From: Terriglobales bacterium
GTDB taxonomy: Bacteria > Acidobacteriota > Terriglobia > Bryobacterales > Bryobacteraceae
Assembly: GCA_021372245.1 (NCBI GenBank)
Contig: JAJFUV010000048.1
Span: forward strand, 1 to 49,594
DNA length: 49,594 bases
Direction of reading: 5' to 3'
This document shows, in pieces, positions 8,189 through 16,009 of this stretch (position 1 is the stretch's first letter; the number at the start of each line of letters is the position of its first letter). Made by a program: the position numbers and the translations under genes. The notes under the pieces were generated by a model. It made no database searches. It had not been told where the DNA came from and was given only the letters and a program-made list of their open reading frames with translations.

Positions 8189-11100
8189 TACTGACTCTCC
8201 CGCTGGCGGACGATCCGCCGGAACTTAAGCCGCGCATACGCGCCAATCATGAACAGGGTCGCCAGGACGCCGAGGCCGCCAATAATCCAACTGGTGAACC
8301 ACCCCCAGGTGTTCACGGCCACGCCGGCCTTCGTATCGGTGATGATGCGGACTGCGTGAGAACCGGCCGGGAAGACTACCGACCAGCCGGCGCCGGCGAT
8401 TTCAGCGCGCGCTTCGGTCCGTGCCCCGTCCACATAAACGTCCATCGGCTGCTTGTCGAACATCAACACGGCGCGGCCGGGACTCGTGTAGTGGACTTCA
8501 ATGCCTTGTTGCAGGGCGTGGGTCTGCAAGATGCCCGCAGTCGAGGCGACCAGGTGCACCGGCGCGCCGCTCGGAAGCAACCACGTACGCCAGCCGTGTT
8601 CGATGCCGATAGTATGCTGCCCCGGAGGCAGCCACGCGTCATCGACCGAAAGCACCGGCCAGGAGCGGCCATCCACCAGGAATGGCACTCTGCGGCCCAG
8701 CGAAAACAGCACCGGGAAGGGGCTCTCCAGGCGCCACTGTTCTTTGCCTATGAGGTCCAGCCGGGCCGGTGCCGCGAGTGCTGTGCACAGAATGGGCCAG
8801 TCGTGAGCCGGTACGGTGTACTCGGAGTAAACCGCCACCCGCCCGGAAACAGCGGATGCGGCTTTCATCGTGAGGGCGAGTTCGGTCCCGGTAGCCGTGG
8901 CCAGCGCCAGGGAAGTGCCTTGCAGGCCGCGATCCGGCACTACGTTGACGTCGAACATCAGCCGGCTGTGGTCCGATATAAGCGGTTTGTAGGTCTCGGC
9001 GAATCGCAGATAGCGGTCCGGCGCCTTGTTCCAATACTCGGAGGGATCTTCGAGCTGCAGCGTGAAGGGATACTCCTTCATCAGATCGACGAGCCGCTTC
9101 GTGTCGAGGCCCAGGGCAGGCCGCACATTGGGACTGTGCAGGCTGTCAAGCGCCGTAACGATCACTTCCCATCCGCGTTCGCGCCGCAACGGTTCGATCT
9201 CGGTGAGGATCTTTCGGTGCCAATCGATGACGATATCCTCGCGGAAACGCAGGAACTTGTCCAGGGCAGCGCGGTTGACCGAATGGTCGTAGCGCGAGCC
9301 GGGTTGGAAGATCTGTATGGGGTCGAAGTGGTTCGCGGCGCGGAATGCCTCCCGGACTTCCTTGTTCATGGGCGCGAAGTTTCCGGGTTGGTACGGCTGT
9401 ACGGTGTCGCCATCGAAATTCAGCTCGCTGATGTTGACGCCGTCCCAATCGTGGCTGCGCAGCATGGTATTCATCCACTCCATGGCCGCGCGATAGCAAT
9501 CGGGATTCTGGAAGTTCATCAGGTAGCGCCAGCCGATGCGCGCATCGGTAAGGCTGGCGGTCTTCTCGCGCCACTCCGGATGCTCCTCCCACATGCGGGG
9601 AGTGACCGCCGGGAACATGAACCAGGCGTACACGGACACACCGTTACGATGGCAGGCGCGAACGAACTCTTCGTAAGGGAAACTGAACTCACGGGTGAAA
9701 ATCCAGGCCGCGGCGTAGACCGTGCTGATGCCGGACCTCCGCCAATTCGCTGCCAGCCGGTTCAGATCCGCTCCCGGACGGAAGCTGGGATCGAAATACG
9801 CTTCCATGCGGCGAGCGCGCAGCGGTGTGGCGGCTCCGAAGCTCTCCACGATGTACTGGGGCAGATTGGGATAGCGGCTGCTGGCGTAAGGGGTGAATGG
9901 ATCCAACCTTGTGGCCAGGTAGATGTATCGTCCGCTGCCGTGCCTGCCGGAGATCGCCAGGGGTAAGCCCGTGCCAGGATCGGAAAGCAGCACACGCGCT
10001 GCTTCCGGATAAGTGAATTCCCTGACTGTCGCGCGCGGCCGCCAACTGATGGGCATGTTGTAAATGGGATCCGCGACAGACATCACCGGTACTTCACGGC
10101 TGGTGTAGCGCAACCCGATCGCGGAAAGCCACGGTTGATACCCTTCAAAGATCGCGGCGCCTCCGCCGGCCACGTACTTGACCAAAGCGTTTCGCTGCGC
10201 GTTGTTAAGGAGCGCGGCGGCAGCCCGCGGCACGTCGATTACGGTCCGGGTGTCCCCCGGGGCGTGGTTCAGGTCGGCGACCCTGACCAGGTTTACGCGG
10301 AATCCGGTGGTTGTCAGCGCGGCCTGGTGGCTTTGCTGGTCAAAAGCGTCTTCCCGCGTGGTTTTGTCCGCCCATAACAGCCAGGCTTGCTTGCCGCTAA
10401 TGGGCGTTTCCGGTTTTTTCGGCTTGGAGAACCACTCCCGGAAGCGGGTCCAATATTCGCTCCAGCCGCCGGTCCACATGGTCGTGGGTTCAACGTCGGG
10501 CGGGAGGTCGCGCAAGCAATCGACGGCGGTCCAGCCCTGGGGCACTACCTTGACCGGGATCTCCATGGGAGTGTTGAGGCGCGAGGCGGACACCTCCGTT
10601 TTGATCAACCTGCCCGAGCGGTCGTACTGGCGGATTCTCCAGTACTCGTCCTTGGGCGAGACATGCGTGACGCCGGAGGCGGTAAGAACCGCGTAGCTGC
10701 CCTCGCAATTCACCTGGGGTGTGAAGTCGCGTATCGAGATGAACTGGTAGCCTTGGCTCCGGATGCCGTCCACGACCTTCTCCAGCAGTTCGGTCTCCAG
10801 GAATGGATGGAAGTAGAACGAGGCAATGCCGTCCCGCACGACGCGCATACGCCGCGCGGTCGCCAGCACGGTTTCAGGATTCGGATTGTCTTGAGGAAGG
10901 TAACCCAGGTCCTCGGGAATGATGAACCGGCCGTAACGATCCACGACTGGATACGGGAACGCCTGGCCCGTGCCGCCGCGCTGTACGACGAGCGGATGGT
11001 CGTACGACGCGCTGAAGACCTGGCGGAACGTGCGGTAGTCGACCTCCGACGCGCCGTAGTGCGGCGTTTCGAAGGCCACCGGGAAGATGCCGTTGCGGAA

Positions 11101-12192
11101 GCACTCCGCGAGGCCGAATCGAAGGAGCCGCATGATGTGCGCCGCGGAGTCTCCCGCGATAGGCGAGTCTCGCATCTCATCCCAGAATTCGAAATCGTCC
11201 GAGCTCACGCCGCGATACTGGTGCGTGGCGCCGTGCATCACCGGCGTGCCGCCCTTGGAAACCATGTAGTGCAGCGCGTCGACAATGCCTGTGGGTTCGG
11301 CCAGCCTGATTTCCACCGCCTTAGTCGGGTCGCGGTAAATCGGGATCAGCGAAATCTGGAAAGGTGCGTGCCGCTCGGCGAGGGCGTCGGCGACGCGCTT
11401 CAGATCGTCCGGGTCGCTTTCGGCGCTCACGTCCTCAATGCGGATGAGCCCGCGTGCCGAATACGCATGCTGGATCCCCAGGATGTCGTGCAGCAGATCG
11501 CAAATGACCAGATAGCGGCCGCCTTCTTCCATGTAAGAGAACGGCGAGTCGGCGAAATACCAGAACTTGTCCTTCCGCAGGACGTAGGGCGCCACGCTCG
11601 AATCGGCGCGGCGTACCTGGGCCAGCACGTTAGCCGGCGCCGGACCGTACGGCGCAACCAGGTCCACTTCGGGTTCCGAGTCGAGAAGCAGCGTGCCTTT
11701 GTACTCCACGCTCAGGCCGGTTTCCGACACGGACGACTGGAAGGCGAAACCGAATTGCTTCCGCGCATCCTCATTGGCAAGCAGTTGCCCGATGTGCCCT
11801 CCCAACCACGTAAATGGGCGGCGGCTCGAACGGATGTCGTTCAACAGCGCGGGCGGCACGACCGTGTTGCGTCCTGCGGCAATGAAGAAAGCAGCTTGGT
11901 ATCGCCCTAACTGGCCGGGAGCGTAGGTGGCCATCGGTTCCAGATGTGCTTTGAGCTGGAAGTGGCTTAAGAGGTTGTCGAGGTTGAGGGCGTGTAAGTA
12001 GGCCCGGTCTGTCGTCTTCACGGGTTCGTCGAAGACAATCAGGACCGAGGCGGGACCTGCCGGACGCGCCGGCGGCTGGCCGAACAGAACCGTGGGCAAC
12101 AGAAGCGCCAAAACTATTCCGGCGGCAAGTATCTTCCACACCATCTGCAGGAAGGCGGCCCGGATAAGGGACCCAAGTGTGCGGTTACTCAT
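8188..12192 (-). CDS. Giant DUF2334-type polysaccharide deacetylase fused to family-10-like glycosidase domain
   Basis: A 1334-residue envelope protein. It has an N-terminal signal/anchor (hydrophobic residues ~20-38) and a C-terminal transmembrane helix (~1295-1320) followed by a basic tail. Residues ~230-480 resemble DUF2334 deacetylases: an Asp in RIEDVSAESD near 254 and an HGATH pair near 318-322 fit the Asp/His/His metal site. Residues ~790-1130 resemble GHL10/GH153-like TIM barrels (YFDPSFRPG, WDGVNISELNFDGD). PgaB and PelA likewise combine a deacetylase and a hydrolase and work with a synthase. The coupled GT2 gene downstream supports the same logic. It is much longer than PgaB (~670 residues), with an extra middle region. 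The substrate is unknown. Confidence 0.72.
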   Translation of the reverse strand: MSNRTLGSLIRAAFLQMVWKILAAGIVLALLLPTVLFGQPPARPAGPASVLIVFDEPVKTTDRAYLHALNLDNLLSHFQLKAHLEPMATYAPGQLGRYQAAFFIAAGRNTVVPPALLNDIRSSRRPFTWLGGHIGQLLANEDARKQFGFAFQSSVSETGLSVEYKGTLLLDSEPEVDLVAPYGPAPANVLAQVRRADSSVAPYVLRKDKFWYFADSPFSYMEEGGRYLVICDLLHDILGIQHAYSARGLIRIEDVSAESDPDDLKRVADALAERHAPFQISLIPIYRDPTKAVEIRLAEPTGIVDALHYMVSKGGTPVMHGATHQYRGVSSDDFEFWDEMRDSPIAGDSAAHIMRLLRFGLAECFRNGIFPVAFETPHYGASEVDYRTFRQVFSASYDHPLVVQRGGTGQAFPYPVVDRYGRFIIPEDLGYLPQDNPNPETVLATARRMRVVRDGIASFYFHPFLETELLEKVVDGIRSQGYQFISIRDFTPQVNCEGSYAVLTASGVTHVSPKDEYWRIRQYDRSGRLIKTEVSASRLNTPMEIPVKVVPQGWTAVDCLRDLPPDVEPTTMWTGGWSEYWTRFREWFSKPKKPETPISGKQAWLLWADKTTREDAFDQQSHQAALTTTGFRVNLVRVADLNHAPGDTRTVIDVPRAAAALLNNAQRNALVKYVAGGGAAIFEGYQPWLSAIGLRYTSREVPVMSVADPIYNMPISWRPRATVREFTYPEAARVLLSDPGTGLPLAISGRHGSGRYIYLATRLDPFTPYASSRYPNLPQYIVESFGAATPLRARRMEAYFDPSFRPGADLNRLAANWRRSGISTVYAAAWIFTREFSFPYEEFVRACHRNGVSVYAWFMFPAVTPRMWEEHPEWREKTASLTDARIGWRYLMNFQNPDCYRAAMEWMNTMLRSHDWDGVNISELNFDGDTVQPYQPGNFAPMNKEVREAFRAANHFDPIQIFQPGSRYDHSVNRAALDKFLRFREDIVIDWHRKILTEIEPLRRERGWEVIVTALDSLHSPNVRPALGLDTKRLVDLMKEYPFTLQLEDPSEYWNKAPDRYLRFAETYKPLISDHSRLMFDVNVVPDRGLQGTSLALATATGTELALTMKAASAVSGRVAVYSEYTVPAHDWPILCTALAAPARLDLIGKEQWRLESPFPVLFSLGRRVPFLVDGRSWPVLSVDDAWLPPGQHTIGIEHGWRTWLLPSGAPVHLVASTAGILQTHALQQGIEVHYTSPGRAVLMFDKQPMDVYVDGARTEARAEIAGAGWSVVFPAGSHAVRIITDTKAGVAVNTWGWFTSWIIGGLGVLATLFMIGAYARLKFRRIVRQRESQ

Positions 12193-12352
12193 AGAAGGCT
12201 GTCATGCAGTACGATTACTGAAGGCATTGATGTTGCAGCTACCCAAGACCTAGTTTCATCATAGCGTCTTCGCGGCGCGCTTACCTATGATTGCCGGTGG
12301 AAATCGTGCGTCACAACATGCTGGGTAGTAACAATTTGATTAGGAAATGTTA

Positions 12353-13300
12353 ATGAAGTGGAAAACTGCCGGGGCCTTCCTCGGGCTAAGTGCGCTGCTG
12401 GCCGGCGCAGGTTACTGGATGCGTGAATCGAAAGCCGCCGACGCCGTGCGGTTCGCCTGGTCGCGAGACTCCCTCTGCCCGCTCCGGCAGGTATGGATGC
12501 GGGTGACGGAATACCGGGAGACGGCCGCGCTGATCGACCAGGCCATTGAAGCGGAGCGCATTGTGGCCACCGATGGCGGCCTGGAACTTGTCGAGACCAC
12601 CCAGGGACGGTACTGGATCCCGCGGCGCAATCACGCGGTGATGGCGGAGATGGTCGTCGACCGGGGGCGCGGCGTGTACGAGAGCGGGACCCACGGCGTG
12701 CAAAACGGGGACGTGGTGCTCGATTGCGGCGCGAATGTGGGCGTGTTTACCCGCCATGCCCTGGACCGTGGCGCGCGCCTGGTGGTGGCCGTCGAGATAT
12801 CGCCGCAAAATCTGGAGTGCCTGCGCCGCAACTTCGACGCCGAGATCAAGACGGGCCGCGTGATCGTCTATCCGAACGGCGTGTGGGACAGGGAGGAGGA
12901 GCGCGACCTCAGGATTTACGAGGATCAATCCGGCGGAGACAGCGTGGCGCTCCAGTTCCCGGGCAGCCGCCCGGGACCGCGCGTGCGGCTCACGACGATC
13001 GACATTCTTGCCGCCGAACTCAAGCTGGACCGCGTCGACTTCATCAAAATGGACGTCGAAGGCGCGGAGAGGAAGGCGCTCGCCGGGGCGAGGCTGACGG
13101 TCGAAAAACACCGCCCGCGCATGTCGATCGCGCTCGAACACGAGCTGGCCGACAGGGAGGAGACCCCGCGCATGGTTCGGACGTTATGGCCGGACGCGCA
13201 GCTCGATTACGGCCCCTGCGTCTGCGTGGAAACGGAATTTGTTCGCCGCCTGCAACCGGAAGTGCTCATGACGCACTTCAGCAAGGGCACAGGGATTTGA
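12353..13300 (+). CDS. FkbM-family SAM-dependent methyltransferase with N-terminal membrane anchor
   Basis: The ATG at 12353 is chosen because an AGGA lies 7 bases upstream; the ATG at 12347 is too close to it. The 315-residue product begins with a hydrophobic segment (residues ~5-22), then a linker, then a class I methyltransferase fold. Motif I is VLDCGANVGVFTRHAL near residues 122-137 and the family-typical FIKMDVEGAE is near 225-234. FkbM proteins usually O-methylate sugars or lipids. The anchor is unusual for the family and hints at work at the membrane, perhaps on the neighbouring polysaccharide, which is inference. Confidence 0.8.
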   Translation: MKWKTAGAFLGLSALLAGAGYWMRESKAADAVRFAWSRDSLCPLRQVWMRVTEYRETAALIDQAIEAERIVATDGGLELVETTQGRYWIPRRNHAVMAEMVVDRGRGVYESGTHGVQNGDVVLDCGANVGVFTRHALDRGARLVVAVEISPQNLECLRRNFDAEIKTGRVIVYPNGVWDREEERDLRIYEDQSGGDSVALQFPGSRPGPRVRLTTIDILAAELKLDRVDFIKMDVEGAERKALAGARLTVEKHRPRMSIALEHELADREETPRMVRTLWPDAQLDYGPCVCVETEFVRRLQPEVLMTHFSKGTGI

Positions 13301-13632
13301 AACCTGATGGGGAATTGGCGTCCCTAACCATCGCTGGTTGGAACCAGCTCATTGAGTGGCTGAACCGCATCGGAACTCTGCGTGAGGTGCTGGCAGAAGG
13401 GGCGGATCAACGTGCCTAGCCTAGATTCGGCAAAGAGGGACTCGCCAAACAACGCCTTCGCTAGTCCCAACGTTGTATGGAACCATGTTGTGGCTGCGTG
13501 TGCACAGTGTGCAGACGCAGTGTAAGGGCGTCACTCTGAGTTGCCGATGCGGCTGCACTTCGGGGCTACGTTGTCGTCACAGAAAAAGTCTTGCTGCACA
13601 CTCCGACGATCAGAGTCTTGTTGTGTGCCCAT
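13301..13632. other. Gene-free stretch after FkbM gene
   Basis: No convincing gene is seen; the short open frames here are arginine- and cysteine-rich and lack ribosome binding sites. A weak inverted repeat, GGGACT (13437-13442) and AGTCCC (13463-13468), has a 20-base loop and no T tract, so it is not called a terminator. Confidence 0.5.
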
Positions 13633-14103
13633 TCAGTCGTGATAACAAGAGCTCGCATCGGAAAGCCTCCCCCGGAGCCTTTCGATATCCGCCCGAGTCT
13701 TCGCCTTGATACGCTCGAAGTTGTCGTCCTTCGCCCTCATGCAAATGTGGGAGACGGGTATGAACATGTTGCTGCAAAGTACCAAGTAGGGATACGCGAA
13801 CATCAGGGCGTACCTGTCGACGAAGGACCAATAGGTCATCACAACCAATATCGATCCCGCCACCACGGTCATGCTGAGTGCCGCCGCGAGCCGGTGGATG
13901 AGGTGTAGAAACAGATAGCGGTCAGAGGACGACATCTGTTCATAGCGCGTCAGTTCGGCCTCCAGCCCCCGAATCCTTCGCTTCCGCAATCTTTCGTTTA
14001 GGGTAGCAGCCCAGTTCTTTATCGCGGGTGTCGCGAGATTGGCCGCTATGCTTATCGGAATAGCCAAAAGCAGCAGGATAAAGTCTTTCGACTCAAGTGT
14101 CAT
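13633..14103 (-). CDS. Small membrane protein with three predicted helices, unknown function
   Basis: A 156-residue protein with a GGAG ribosome binding site 5-6 bases before the ATG. Hydrophobic segments are visible at residues ~8-28 (FILLLLAIPISIAANLA), ~72-92 (AALSMTVVAGSILVVMTYW) and ~98-120. A charged stretch (~33-60, rich in Arg, Glu and Lys) between helix 1 and helix 2 looks helical or coiled-coil. Another basic helix ends the protein. I do not recognise a family. The gene stands alone, between two gene-free stretches, so its context gives no clue. Confidence 0.55.
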   Translation of the reverse strand: MTLESKDFILLLLAIPISIAANLATPAIKNWAATLNERLRKRRIRGLEAELTRYEQMSSSDRYLFLHLIHRLAAALSMTVVAGSILVVMTYWSFVDRYALMFAYPYLVLCSNMFIPVSHICMRAKDDNFERIKAKTRADIERLRGRLSDASSCYHD

Positions 14104-14570
14104 TGCAACTCCGTCAGGCAGACCGCCTCGCTAGAGCATCCGAGAGTATATCAGACGGTAGAACATATCCGGCGTAACACCAAAACCGTCACAAGCAGAT
14201 CAGACATTGTGCGATCTGTTCTTGAGGAGACGATGCACCACCCCTGCATGCCACCTTTCTCCTAGCCTCGGGGACAGACGGAACGTTCACCCGGGAATGA
14301 ACTCTCCAAGTGCAAGGATCAACGTGAACGTTGATATTACGAAACGGCAACTGGTTGGCGAAGCACGCGGAATCCATCGACGGCGGCGAAGGGCGCCGGG
14401 GTGAAGACGATATCCAAGCCGCCGACTACGTTGGGGAGGCACGTCCCGTCCGCCTCCCTTATTCCTCGGCGTCGTCCCAAGTACCACGAGGAGGGCAGGG
14501 CAAGATGTACCCGTTTCCACGGGGTTGAGGCTGACGCGCGCACACTTATGAACAGGTTCGGGCTTTTCAG
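14104..14570. other. Gene-free stretch
   Basis: Short overlapping open frames occur on both strands, but none has a plausible start signal or protein-like composition. No RNA gene, repeat or terminator is recognised. Confidence 0.45.
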
Positions 14571-15092
14571 TCAGTCGGCGATCAGGGTGACGCGCTTTCC
14601 GCCGCGGTGCGCGGCTTTATCAATCAGCCAGCCCACGGCCAACCCGATGGCGATCGGGCCGGCTATCGCCGCGGCTAGGACCGGCGGGTCGGAGGTTCCT
14701 TCGTTGCGGCTGATGGCGCCAATGGTAGCCCCGGCAGCGGCCGCGATTCCAATGCCGGCGACGGTACCGATGATGAGTCCTTTGTGGCCGGCTGGCTTGT
14801 TGACCTGAATGGAGGAGATCTCCGAACGCGGGATCGACACGAGGCCTTTCGGATAGGCCTTTCGGTCGGAAGTCTTCGTGACCTGGACTCTCAGCGAAGC
14901 CGGCTCCACCGCCTCCACCGTCCCCACGATTTTGGCCTTGCCGCCGACTGGCATCCACACCTTCTTGCCGGTCACCACTGGCGCGAGTTCATTCCAGTGC
15001 AGACGAAGTTCCTCCGCCGGTGCCTGGGTAGAGATCAGGCACGCCAGAGCACCCACCGCAACCGTCTGTCTCAGCACGAGTGCGTTCTTCAT
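14571..15092 (-). CDS. Exported glycine-zipper protein of unknown function
   Basis: The ATG at 15092 is chosen because a GGAGG lies just upstream of it, inside a slightly longer frame starting at 15104. The 173-residue product has a signal peptide (MKNALVLRQTVAVGALACLI, cleaved near APAEE). Next is a beta-barrel-like domain of ~70 residues (VWMPVGGKAKIVGTVEAVE and SIPRSEISSIQV). It ends with a glycine/alanine-rich helical region (GLIIGTVAGIGIAAAAGATIG, then AAIAGPIAIGLAVGWLI), a glycine-zipper-like membrane hairpin. Similar small proteins are frequent in Acidobacteriota, with no function known to me. It is the last host gene before the attachment scar. Confidence 0.6.
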   Translation of the reverse strand: MKNALVLRQTVAVGALACLISTQAPAEELRLHWNELAPVVTGKKVWMPVGGKAKIVGTVEAVEPASLRVQVTKTSDRKAYPKGLVSIPRSEISSIQVNKPAGHKGLIIGTVAGIGIAAAAGATIGAISRNEGTSDPPVLAAAIAGPIAIGLAVGWLIDKAAHRGGKRVTLIAD

Positions 15093-15206
15093 CGGAACCT
15101 CCATTTTGGGTGTCCCGGACGGTGCCAGTATACATCAAACCGCTTCTGCTGCTGCCAGAATTATTGAGGTTCTAAGACCTTTGCAGATCAAGAAACTGAG
15201 GAAGTT

Positions 15207-15252
15207 TGGTCGGGCCGCCGGGATTTGAACCCGGGACCTCTTGCACCCCAAG
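15207..15252 (-). other. Attachment site: orphan 3' half of tRNA-Pro(TGG)
   Basis: Read on the minus strand, the segment starts in a proline anticodon loop (CTTGGGG), continues through the 3' anticodon stem (TGCAA), the variable loop, and a perfect T-arm (CCGGG, TTCAAAT, CCCGG). It ends with the 3' acceptor strand CGGCCCG and an encoded ACCA. The D-arm and 5' acceptor half are absent; upstream is unrelated A/T-rich sequence. Homology that breaks exactly at the anticodon loop is the normal crossover footprint of tRNA-targeting tyrosine integrases, and one is encoded 2.2 kb away. It is a scar, not a functional tRNA. Confidence 0.85.
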
Positions 15253-15314
15253 CAAAAAATATCAATCACTTACAGACAGCCACTGCTGAAAACAAAAGAC
15301 TTGCGGCGGTGCGA

Positions 15315-15376
15315 TTTGGACGCCAAATGGACGCCAAAGCTCGGTGACGAATGGTTTGGACTCCACTTGGACTCCA
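15315..15376. repeat. Four phased TGGACKCCA repeats next to the att site
   Basis: The 9-mer TGGAC(G/T)CCA occurs at 15317, 15328, 15357 and 15368. Within each pair the spacing is 11 bp, about one helical turn, and the second pair repeats the first after exactly 40 bp. The first copy is embedded in TTTGGACGCCAAA, whose arms are palindromic. A location 65-125 bp inside the element end suits arm-type integrase or excisionase binding sites. That role is inference. Confidence 0.6.
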
Positions 15377-15453
15377 CAAGAGCAAAGGAAAGGAACCCGC
15401 GAGGACTTCTCTGGAACGCGTCGCGAAATGCACCAAGCGCCGACAGCCGACCG

Positions 15454-15996
15454 CTAGAAGTGCACGTAGCCTAAAGCTTCGAGTTCCCCAACCGCTTGCG
15501 CAATCGTCGCCTCGGCAAAATGGGGTTTCACTTCGAAGACCTGCCGGATCAGATCCTGTCGGAGAAGGCCCGGCTTCGAAAGGAAAATAATCGTTGACCG
15601 AAGCTCCAATTCTTTTGCGTTGAAACTCCCGAACGTGGAAACGAGCCGGTCCAGTTGAGAACCGATGCCGTCCAAAAACGGACGAGAACGCTCGCGTATT
15701 TCCTCATTGGTTGGGCCGGGAGTGATTACGTAGCCGCCAAATGACAGATCGCAAAGCACTTGGGCACCACCAAAAACTGCAACAGTGTCCAGATCACGTG
15801 CGACATCCGCGCAATAGGGGCCATACGTGTAGAGGGTATATTGATAATCGATCTCGACGCCGAAGGCTCGCTGAAGCAAGAAAACCATCTTCTGTAAGGC
15901 CGTCTTGCCCAGTCGAAAATTGGCAGCTTGAAAGCGCTTAACGATCTCCGCGATCAACGCGTACCGTTCCCAGGGGAGTTCAAAATGAAGTTTCAT
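15454..15996 (-). CDS. YwgA-like protein (DUF4065/Panacea-related fold)
   Basis: A 180-residue soluble protein with a GAGGG ribosome binding site before the ATG. The N-terminal half has the pattern of YwgA-type proteins and of the wider Panacea/SocA-like group: a helix, LGKTALQKMVFLLQRAFGV near residues 29-47, then YTLYTYGPYCADVARDLD near 53-70. The C-terminal half is helical. It follows the HD hydrolase gene by 13 bp on the same strand. In Bacillus the HD protein YwfO and YwgA are also neighbours, which supports the pairing. Function is not established; Panacea-type proteins can act as antitoxins. Confidence 0.62.
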   Translation of the reverse strand: MKLHFELPWERYALIAEIVKRFQAANFRLGKTALQKMVFLLQRAFGVEIDYQYTLYTYGPYCADVARDLDTVAVFGGAQVLCDLSFGGYVITPGPTNEEIRERSRPFLDGIGSQLDRLVSTFGSFNAKELELRSTIIFLSKPGLLRQDLIRQVFEVKPHFAEATIAQAVGELEALGYVHF

Positions 15997-16009
15997 TGGG
16001 GACCCTCAT

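Noticed and set aside
8356..11910. Long plus-strand open frames opposite the deacetylase/glycosidase gene
   Set aside because: Composition is typical of reverse-complement shadows of GC-rich genes, and the minus-strand protein has recognisable domains throughout.
13437..13468. GGGACT/AGTCCC inverted repeat after the FkbM gene as a terminator
   Set aside because: The loop is long (20 bases), the stem only 6 bp, and there is no T tract.
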